20,734 nt of DNA from Oscillospiraceae bacterium (GTDB taxonomy: Bacteria > Bacillota > Clostridia > Oscillospirales > Ruminococcaceae), in contig JAQUTM010000019.1 in NCBI GenBank assembly GCA_028694405.1, positions 1 through 20,734 of the forward strand, read 5' to 3'. The notes below the pieces were generated by a model. The model saw only the letters and a list, made by a program, of their open reading frames with translations, was not told the DNA's origin and searched no databases. The position numbers and the translations under genes were made by a program. Below, in pieces: positions 15,325 through 20,734 of this stretch; within the stretch, counting starts at the first letter, position 1, and each line of letters begins with the position of its first letter.

Positions 15325-15561
15325 TTAGTTAATTTCTCTTCGGCAAGCGGCGCAAATGTTACGGCCCTTAAAAGATACAATATCTTCGGTTCCACCGCAG
15401 AAAACGCAAGCAGGCTGATATTTTTTCAGCACAATACTATCGTCATCTACATAGATTTCCAAAGAAGAACCATCTTCAAGGTCCAGTACGCGTCGCAATT
15501 CGATGGGAAGAACCACGCGGCCCAAGTCATCGATTTTTCGCACAATACCGGTTGATTTCAT
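15325..15561 (-). CDS. AbrB/SpoVT-type transition regulator with zinc ribbon
   Basis: 78 aa from ATG at 15561, which has AAGGAGA 8 nt upstream; the long upstream extension of this frame is ribosome-site-free and would cross the promoter. Residues 1-48 are a swapped-hairpin AbrB DNA-binding domain: MKSTGIVRKIDDLGRVVLPI, ELRRVLDLEDG, and LEIYVDDDSIVLKKY. Residues 51-75 carry CVFC and CAAC, two CxxC pairs that should bind one zinc. This two-part layout is common in Clostridia. Such proteins act as dimers or tetramers and control growth-phase or sporulation genes; the targets here are unknown. It has a consensus promoter with a leader of about 35 nt and its own terminator, so it is monocistronic. 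Confidence 0.93.
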   Translation of the reverse strand: MKSTGIVRKIDDLGRVVLPIELRRVLDLEDGSSLEIYVDDDSIVLKKYQPACVFCGGTEDIVSFKGRNICAACRREIN

Positions 15562-15601
15562 ATAGTTTCTCCTTCCATAACTCCTCATTGAGTCTGTATA
15601 C

Positions 15602-15630
15602 ATTATACATATACCTCCATAAAATGTCAA
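15602..15630 (-). promoter_or_regulatory. Sigma-A promoter of the AbrB-type gene
   Basis: Read leftward: TTGACA (15630-15625), 17 nt, TATAAT (15607-15602), a perfect consensus. The strength suggests high basal expression unless repressed. Confidence 0.9.
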
Positions 15631-15764
15631 TATATGGGAAAAGTGGAAAACATTAACAGAAATATAGTAATAATTGTTCTCATTATAACATAAATTAGGG
15701 AAAAAAGTCGAATAAAAAGAAAAAAAATCAAAAAGAAGAAGATTATGAAAGAAAAAGATTTGCA

Positions 15765-15811
15765 GAAAAAAAGTGCATTGCCTCTTTTTTAATAGAAACA
15801 AAGCACTTTTT
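15765..15811 (-). terminator. Probable terminator of the MBOAT-SGNH-trpS operon
   Basis: GCACTTTTT (15803-15811) pairs with AAAAAGTGC (15768-15776); TTG/CAA extend the stem past an A-A mismatch, and the loop is large. Read leftward it ends in TTTTTTTCTG. It starts about 10 nt after the trpS stop. Confidence 0.6.
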
Positions 15812-15820
15812 GTCGAAAAA

Positions 15821-16828
15821 TTAAAATTGTAAAAATCCCACTTTTTTATAAACTTTTTCTAATAACTTAGAAGCCGTATAACTTGCCTTTTGAGCTCCTT
15901 CTTTCAAAGTTTGCTCCAAATAAGTTTTGTCGTCTAAAATACGTTTATATTCGTTTTGAATAGGGGACAAAGTATCGATAATACTCTCGGCTACTGCCAT
16001 TTTAAAGTCTCCGTATCCTTTGCCGCTAAACTCGCGCTCAATGGCTGCAAAGTCGTTGCCGGTAAACACACTGTAAATGCTCATTAAGTTAGTAATACCG
16101 GGCTTATTTTCGCTGTCAGCACATACAATGCCTTCGCTGTCGGTAACAGCACGTTTTAGCTTACGCACAATAGTGTCGGGGTCGTCCAACATAAGAATAT
16201 AGCTGTTTGCGTTTTCATCGCTTTTGCTCATTTTTTTTGTGGGCTCCTGTAAGCTCATAACTTTAGCGCCTAATTTTGGCGTATAACCGCCCGGAACGGT
16301 AAAGGTTGGGCTGTAGCTGCGGTTAAAACGGTCTGCTACATTGCGGGCAAGCTCTAAGTGCTGGGTTTGGTCTACGCCCACGGGAACCAAATCGGCGTTA
16401 TAAATTAAGATGTCGGCTGCCATTAGGCTGGGATAGGTAAACAAGCCTGCATTTATGTTGTCGGAATGCTTTGCACTTTTGTCTTTAAATTGGGTCATGC
16501 GGCTAAGCTCTCCAAACTGGGTGTTGCAGTTTAAAATCCAAGCAAGCTGTGCATGAGCAGGTACATGGCTTTGTACAAAAATCAAGCTTTTAGCGGGGTC
16601 AATGCCGCTTGCAAGCAGCAAAGCCGCAGCCTCGCGTGTGCGCTTGCGCAGCTCGGCAGGCACTTGACGTACTGTTAAAGCATGCATGTCTGCAATCATA
16701 TACAGGCATTCGTATTCGTCTTGCAGTTGGCCCCAGTTACGCACGGCTCCAATATAGTTGCCCAAAGTAAAAGTACCTGTAGGCTGTATACCACTTAAAA
16801 TGCGTTTTTTCTTTTCTGTATTTTCCAT
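15821..16828 (-). CDS. trpS: Tryptophanyl-tRNA synthetase
   Basis: 335 aa from ATG at 16828 with GGAGGA 8 nt upstream; 12 further upstream codons in this frame overlap the ribosome site and are not used. It charges tRNA-Trp with tryptophan in the cytoplasm. Class I signatures: RILSGIQPTGTFTLGNYIGA near residues 9-28 (HIGH-equivalent), MIADMHALT, PVGVDQTQHLELARN, and KKMSKSD near 198-204. The length is that of a standard bacterial enzyme. It lies 40 nt downstream of the SGNH hydrolase gene with no terminator or promoter between, so it is probably cotranscribed with the acyltransferase pair. There is no room for a T-box leader in the 40-nt gap. Confidence 0.98.
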   Translation of the reverse strand: MENTEKKKRILSGIQPTGTFTLGNYIGAVRNWGQLQDEYECLYMIADMHALTVRQVPAELRKRTREAAALLLASGIDPAKSLIFVQSHVPAHAQLAWILNCNTQFGELSRMTQFKDKSAKHSDNINAGLFTYPSLMAADILIYNADLVPVGVDQTQHLELARNVADRFNRSYSPTFTVPGGYTPKLGAKVMSLQEPTKKMSKSDENANSYILMLDDPDTIVRKLKRAVTDSEGIVCADSENKPGITNLMSIYSVFTGNDFAAIEREFSGKGYGDFKMAVAESIIDTLSPIQNEYKRILDDKTYLEQTLKEGAQKASYTASKLLEKVYKKVGFLQF

Positions 16829-16868
16829 AATTTTTGTCCTCCGATGGTTTAATTTATCATACAATTTA

Positions 16869-17978
16869 TTAGTTTAAAACACGCGGGTTTTGTGTGTTGG
16901 CGTAAAACAGAGAAAGCAACGCCTCACTGCCATCTGTATAGGGCTTTAGAGCCATATTTGTACACATTTCTGCCATCATAGCAGCGTATACCTTATCTCC
17001 TGCATGAAAGCCGTCCAAGTACATTTCATCGCTGGTAAGAGGCATATTGGTAAAATCATACAGGCTGGCATTATACAAAGCAAAAATAGGGGTACAAGCC
17101 GCATAAATTTTGTCCATGTAGGTATAGTTACCGCTTTCTTGCATGCGCGCAAAAACGCTGGGTGCATAGGGGGGCAGATAAGCTACCACTTGTATGCCTT
17201 GGCTGTGGCAATAGGCCAACAGGCTTTGCAAAGCAGCTAAGCTGTCCGCGCTAACTTCGCTGCCATATTGAAAGCGATTGGTGCCGGTGTCAATGCGGCG
17301 AAAGGTATCTTTAAAGCCGGCATCTTCGCCTTTTGAGAGGTCGTCTGCAGCGCTGCCGTAGCTATAACTGCCGTCAGGCCAAAAGCCGCGGTTATTCACC
17401 TTGGCGTTTAATCCAACATACGCAGATGGCGCTGTTAACACCTTAAACGGGTTGTATTTGCCTTTTGCAAAGTCACGCATAAGTTGTGGCCAAGCGTATC
17501 CAAACATATTTATCTGCGGTATTTCAGCGCTTACGGTGTAGGTGCTTTCACCGCTCCACGCGCCCGCCCATTCGGCATTGAAAAAGTATTGGTCAAGCCC
17601 TAAAATAAGCGTTTTCGGCAAAGCTTCTGTGCCCATTGCCTGCAAAAAGCCCTCAATTTCGTACAAATTACGAATAGCACCCCCCGCGTTGTAAAAGTGG
17701 GTGCCCTCGTGAAACATAGCGCTGCTAAACTGCATACTTCTACTGGTACCAACCACCAAAACTTGGGCTTTTTCAAACTTTGCTCGCTGATATTTGTACC
17801 AAGGGTTAGGGTCAACATAAGCGGGGCCATATAAAAAGTAGGTATCGGTTTCGTTTTGCAGTAAAATATCTTGTACGGAATTTAAATCTCCGCTGTGCCA
17901 TAGCAAAAATAAAAATGAGCATAGCACCAAACCTACAGGCAGTAAAAAAAGACCTATCTTTTTTAAAAAAGTTTTCAA
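16869..17978 (-). CDS. SGNH-type (DltD/AlgJ-like) membrane-anchored hydrolase
   Basis: 369 aa from TTG at 17978, which has GGGAGG about 7 nt upstream; the longer reading to 17993 would begin inside the ribosome site. Residues 1-27 form a membrane anchor (KTFLKKIGLFLLPVGLVLCS), so the domain faces outward. VLVVGTSRSMQFSS carries Ser79 in a GTS variant of the GDS motif, and LDGFHAGDKVY carries Asp322 and His325, giving a complete catalytic set. Proteins of this kind pair with MBOAT acyltransferases and complete O-acylation of exported polysaccharides or cell-wall polymers. The MBOAT gene lies 27 nt upstream, in the same operon. The true acceptor polymer and acyl group are not evident. It is not a DltD by gene context, since dltA and dltC are absent. 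Confidence 0.83.
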   Translation of the reverse strand: MKTFLKKIGLFLLPVGLVLCSFLFLLWHSGDLNSVQDILLQNETDTYFLYGPAYVDPNPWYKYQRAKFEKAQVLVVGTSRSMQFSSAMFHEGTHFYNAGGAIRNLYEIEGFLQAMGTEALPKTLILGLDQYFFNAEWAGAWSGESTYTVSAEIPQINMFGYAWPQLMRDFAKGKYNPFKVLTAPSAYVGLNAKVNNRGFWPDGSYSYGSAADDLSKGEDAGFKDTFRRIDTGTNRFQYGSEVSADSLAALQSLLAYCHSQGIQVVAYLPPYAPSVFARMQESGNYTYMDKIYAACTPIFALYNASLYDFTNMPLTSDEMYLDGFHAGDKVYAAMMAEMCTNMALKPYTDGSEALLSLFYANTQNPRVLN

Positions 17979-18005
17979 CAGAGAACCTCCCACGGCACAG
18001 AAAAT

Positions 18006-19460
18006 TTAAAAGGCGAAATAAATGCCAATACCGCCGCTATAGCTGAAAAAGAACAGCGAAAATATAAGAATATAGCACAGTGCAATACGACTGAGCCGTT
18101 TGTGCTGTAAAATCCAAGTGCCACCTATTTTTTGGCCTATGCCAAGGTCACATAAAAAGCCAAAGGTAATCAGTCCAAAGGTGGTTAGCAGGCTGGTTAC
18201 ATCAAACCCCATCAGCACAAAAGCGTCCTTTATACTTTGTACCGAAAATGACATATCAGTGGCAATTTTGTGTAAAATAAAGAAAGCAGAGGTAACGTTT
18301 TCTGCTCTGAAAAACACCCATGCAAAACTGGCAAGCATAAATACACAAAGGCTTTTCCAAATATGCACAAGGCCAGAGGTTTGGCTGATATGCAGGCTTT
18401 TGTAAAGCTTATTGCGCCAGTTTTGGGTAGCACGTCCTATAATCTGATAAATGCCGTGCAGACCGCCCCAAATTAAAAATGTAAAGTTTGCGCCGTGCCA
18501 CAGTCCGCTAAATAAAAAAGTGATAAAAAGATTGACATAGGTGCGAAATGAGCCTTTGCGATTGCCGCCAAGAGGAATGTAAATATATTTTTTTAACCAA
18601 GTGGAAAGACTAATATGCCAACGACTCCAAAATTCTTTTATACTGTATGCAAAATAGGGCGTTTTAAAGTTTTGCACCAAGTCAATACCAAGTAATTGAG
18701 CTGAGCCAAGCGCCATGTCGCTGTATCCGGAAAAGTCGGCGTAAATTTGTATGGAATATAACAGTACGGCAACTAACAGCGAAAGCCCGCTAACACCTTC
18801 GGGTACGTTATAGGCATTGTCAACGTAGTAGGCAACTCTATCGGCAATGCACATTTTTTTAAAGGCACCCCACAAAAAAGTTACCGCGCCTTGCAGGGCA
18901 TACTCAGCGCAAAAGGGACGAGGAGCGTGATATTGCGGCAATAAGCTATCGCTGCTTCCGATAGGCCCGCTTACCAGCTGTGGAAAAAATCCGATATAAA
19001 GCGCAAAAATACCAAAATGGTGCTCTGCTTTTCGGCCGCGGTAAACCTCAATTAAATAGCTTAAGGTTTGCAAAGTATAAAAGCTGATGCCGATAGGTTG
19101 TAGTAATCTTTTGGTAAAAGGGGAGAGAGAAATGCTGAACAGCTGCAAAAATGCGCCGACGCTTTCCCATAAAAATGCAGTATATTTAAAAAACAACAAA
19201 AGCCCGGCAGTAAGCAAAATGCCTGCAAACAGATAGCGGCGCTTTTGCTGCGCTTGCGCGTAGCGCTCCATGCCTAAGGCGGCAAAGTATGCACCTACGG
19301 TAGTGGCTGCAATGGCAGGAAAGTAAGCACCTATGCTGTTATAATAAAACCAACAGCTGCCCAGCAGTAAAACCGCCCATTTATATTTTGTGGGACAACA
19401 CCAGTAGAGTGCAAACAAAATTACAAAAAACAATATAAAAGCCAAAGAAGTGAAAGACAT
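18006..19460 (-). CDS. MBOAT-family membrane O-acyltransferase (AlgI/DltB-like)
   Basis: 484 aa from ATG at 19460 (AGGAGA 8 nt upstream; the 14 extra upstream codons lack a ribosome site). It has about ten or more hydrophobic segments. Family signatures: QPIGISFYTLQTLSYLIEVY near residues 121-140, YADFSGYSDMALG near 240-252, FWSRWHISLSTWLKKY, IYIPLGGNR, then LWHGANFTFLIWGGLHG with the conserved catalytic His322 (second His335). Such enzymes pass an acyl group, usually acetyl, across the membrane to a polysaccharide in concert with an SGNH partner, which is the next gene. It is first in the operon, with its own extended -10 promoter. No polymer-synthesis genes adjoin, so the target may be peptidoglycan, a teichoic-type polymer or an exopolysaccharide. 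Confidence 0.95.
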   Translation of the reverse strand: MSFTSLAFILFFVILFALYWCCPTKYKWAVLLLGSCWFYYNSIGAYFPAIAATTVGAYFAALGMERYAQAQQKRRYLFAGILLTAGLLLFFKYTAFLWESVGAFLQLFSISLSPFTKRLLQPIGISFYTLQTLSYLIEVYRGRKAEHHFGIFALYIGFFPQLVSGPIGSSDSLLPQYHAPRPFCAEYALQGAVTFLWGAFKKMCIADRVAYYVDNAYNVPEGVSGLSLLVAVLLYSIQIYADFSGYSDMALGSAQLLGIDLVQNFKTPYFAYSIKEFWSRWHISLSTWLKKYIYIPLGGNRKGSFRTYVNLFITFLFSGLWHGANFTFLIWGGLHGIYQIIGRATQNWRNKLYKSLHISQTSGLVHIWKSLCVFMLASFAWVFFRAENVTSAFFILHKIATDMSFSVQSIKDAFVLMGFDVTSLLTTFGLITFGFLCDLGIGQKIGGTWILQHKRLSRIALCYILIFSLFFFSYSGGIGIYFAF

Positions 19461-19539
19461 ACCAGGCTCTCCTATAAAACATTTTAAAAAATAAAGTGGC
19501 AATAAAAAGCAAAAAGTTAAAGATGAATATACTTAAAAT

Positions 19540-19568
19540 ATTGTACCACAAATACAATAGCTTATCAA
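19540..19568 (-). promoter_or_regulatory. Promoter of the MBOAT-SGNH-trpS operon
   Basis: Read leftward: TTGATA (19568-19563), 17 nt, TACAAT (19545-19540), with TGG before the -10. Five of six matches in each box. It gives a leader of about 75 nt with no evident T-box or other structure. Confidence 0.72.
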
Positions 19569-19598
19569 ACAAATACACCGTAAAACCTAAGCGTAAAC

Positions 19599-19634
19599 AA
19601 AAAACACCCCAACCAAAAAGGTTAGGGTGTTTTA
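19599..19634 (-). terminator. Terminator of the rpsF-ssb-rpsR operon
   Basis: Read leftward: AAAACACCCTAACC, five-base loop, GGTTGGGGTGTTTT, one U-G pair, then more T residues. It lies about 10 nt beyond the rpsR stop. Confidence 0.9.
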
Positions 19635-19642
19635 AATGCATA

Positions 19643-19906
19643 TTAGTCGCTGATAAAGGGCAACAATGCAACGTGACGGGCACGTTTAATTGCCACTGTC
19701 AGTTCGCGCTGATGAAAAGCGCAAGTGCCGGTTACACGGCGAGGGATAATTTTAGCGCGCTCAGAGATATATTTACGCAGACGAACAGTGTCTTTGTAAT
19801 CAATATGATCTACACGATCAACGCAAAAGCTGCAAACTTTTTTGCGGCTGCGACGTTGAGGGCGGCCAGAGCCACGCTCTGTACGAGCTTCTCTATCAAA
19901 AGCCAT
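19643..19906 (-). CDS. rpsR: 30S ribosomal protein S18
   Basis: 87 aa from ATG at 19906 with AAGGAGG 9 nt upstream. It binds S6 on the platform of the small subunit. It has an Arg-rich N-terminal tail (RGSGRPQRRSRKK), then VCSFCVDRVDHIDYKD, RLRKYISERAKIIPRRVTGT, and CAFHQRELTVAIKRAR, the core of the family. CSFC plus C and H of the later CAFH form a potential zinc site, the C+ type of S18. Third gene of the classic rpsF-ssb-rpsR operon, 24 nt after ssb. Confidence 0.98.
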   Translation of the reverse strand: MAFDREARTERGSGRPQRRSRKKVCSFCVDRVDHIDYKDTVRLRKYISERAKIIPRRVTGTCAFHQRELTVAIKRARHVALLPFISD

Positions 19907-19930
19907 AGTTCTTTTCCTCCTTATTAAAAT

Positions 19931-20386
19931 TTAAAATGGTAAATCTTCGTTGTCGTCAATTATCGCAAAATCTTCTACGCTGCCGTTGGTATAAGCCGCG
20001 GGCTGCTGGGGGGCGTAATTGTTGTTTTGAGCAGGAGCAGCTGCAAAGTTGCCGCCGCCGTTTTCTGCTTTAGAGCCAACAAAGCCAACATTGCTGGCAA
20101 GTATTTCGGTAACATAACGCTTTTTGCCCTCTTTGTCATCATAGGTTCTGGTTTGAATAGAACCCTCAACGCTGATAAGCTTGCCTTTGTTAAAATACTT
20201 GCTCAAAAACTCGGCTGTATTACGCCATGCAACACAGTTGATAAAGTCTGCTTGACGCTCATTTGTGTTTTTAGAAGAATAGGGTCTGTCCACTGCTACG
20301 GTAAAAGTAGCAACGGCAACGCCCTGCGGGGTTTGACGAAGCTCGGGGTCTGCTGTTAGGCGACCAACTAAGGCAACAACATTCAT
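19931..20386 (-). CDS. ssb: Single-stranded DNA-binding protein
   Basis: 151 aa from ATG at 20386 with AGGAGG 7 nt upstream, overlapping the end of rpsF (stop 20389). Residues 1-105 are the OB-fold: MNVVALVGRLTADPELRQTP, FTVAVDRPY, DFINCVAWRNTAEFLSKYF, and SVEGSIQTRTYDD. A Gly/Asn/Gln/Pro linker follows, then the acidic tip DNEDLPF that recruits repair and replication partners. It forms tetramers on single-stranded DNA. The position between rpsF and rpsR is the standard arrangement in Firmicutes. Confidence 0.98.
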   Translation of the reverse strand: MNVVALVGRLTADPELRQTPQGVAVATFTVAVDRPYSSKNTNERQADFINCVAWRNTAEFLSKYFNKGKLISVEGSIQTRTYDDKEGKKRYVTEILASNVGFVGSKAENGGGNFAAAPAQNNNYAPQQPAAYTNGSVEDFAIIDDNEDLPF

Positions 20387-20388
20387 GC

Positions 20389-20673
20389 TTATGCCTCCTG
20401 TGCTACGATCATTGTGCGTAAAACGCCGTCAGTGATTTTGTAAACACGGTCCAGCTCAGCAGGAAATTCTGTGTTGGACTCAAAGTTAACCAAAACATAG
20501 TAACCTTCAGTCTCGTCATTGATAGGGTAAGCTAGTTTGCGTTTACCCCACTCATCAACAGATTCGATTGTACCATTTGTCTCAATTAAGGATTTGAACT
20601 TGCCCAATAAAGTTTGGGTAGCTTCCTCATCAAGAGTGGTGGAAAAAACCATCATTGTCTCGTATTTTGCCAT
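20389..20673 (-). CDS. rpsF: 30S ribosomal protein S6
   Basis: 94 aa from ATG at 20673, which has AAGGAGG 9 nt upstream; the frame is open further right but without another ribosome site. MAKYETMMVFSTTLDEEATQ, a GTIESVDEWGKRKLAYPIND segment and GYYVLVNFES are the family core. It pairs with S18 on the small-subunit platform. First gene of the rpsF-ssb-rpsR operon; 20674-20734 holds its leader only, and the promoter is probably beyond the window. Confidence 0.97.
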   Translation of the reverse strand: MAKYETMMVFSTTLDEEATQTLLGKFKSLIETNGTIESVDEWGKRKLAYPINDETEGYYVLVNFESNTEFPAELDRVYKITDGVLRTMIVAQEA

Positions 20674-20734
20674 TTCTGTGCACCTCCTTTTGGACGTAAG
20701 GCCTCTGCGTAAGCAGAAGCAAGGATTTATCACC

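Noticed and set aside
15562..15801. A long N-terminal extension of the AbrB-type protein
   Set aside because: The segment contains a perfect consensus promoter and the conserved domain begins at the ATG with a ribosome site at 15561.
16869..19460. A dlt (D-alanylation) operon
   Set aside because: The MBOAT and SGNH genes resemble DltB and DltD only at family level, and no dltA or dltC gene is next to them; trpS and the S18 operon flank the pair instead.
1..20734. CRISPR arrays, insertion sequences, toxin-antitoxin pairs or phage defence genes
   Set aside because: No regularly spaced repeats, transposase-like proteins, terminal inverted repeats or defence-type domains were seen on either strand.

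Overview
The window looks like a chromosomal segment from a low-GC Gram-positive anaerobe of the Clostridia, probably near the Oscillospiraceae/Ruminococcaceae. The basis is strong AGGAGG-type ribosome binding sites, sigma-A promoters of the TTGACA-17-TATAAT kind, diderm-free lipoprotein signals, an AbrB protein with a C-terminal zinc ribbon, LplA/LplC-type sugar transport genes, and three DUF3048 (YerB-like) lipoproteins. This is inferred from gene content only.

Bases 1-8030 are a carbohydrate-utilisation locus arranged around a divergent intergenic region (about 5983-6294). Leftward run a regulator/permease hybrid gene, an uncharacterised alpha/alpha-toroid-like enzyme, a GH105-type unsaturated glycuronyl hydrolase, and an alpha-glucuronidase-like TIM-barrel protein that runs off the left edge. 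Rightward run a sugar-binding lipoprotein that stops early and, directly abutting it, the C-terminal remnant of a GH43-type glycosidase. Both arms therefore look as if an internal gene-to-gene deletion (or an assembly collapse) removed the regulator's DNA-binding half, an entire permease, half of the second permease, the end of the binding protein and most of a GH43 enzyme. The surviving enzymes suggest a diet of uronic-acid-containing plant or host polysaccharide.

Bases 8030-8760 hold a gene-poor AT-rich stretch and then tRNA-Lys(UUU) on the minus strand with its own consensus promoter and terminator. Bases 9112-13139 hold three tandem DUF3048 lipoprotein paralogs, at least two of them with their own promoter-like sequence; the second has a long structured leader and the third lacks a standard start codon in the expected place.

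Bases 13191-13458 contain a promoter, three consecutive hairpins and a U-run that together look like an undescribed small RNA of about 120 nt with a UCCUCC (anti-Shine-Dalgarno-like) loop. It is convergent with a histidine-phosphatase gene. An XRE-type regulator with a probable autoregulatory operator follows, convergent with a small AbrB-family regulator.

The right end is housekeeping: a leftward MBOAT acyltransferase / SGNH hydrolase pair with trpS immediately downstream, and the classic rpsF-ssb-rpsR operon.
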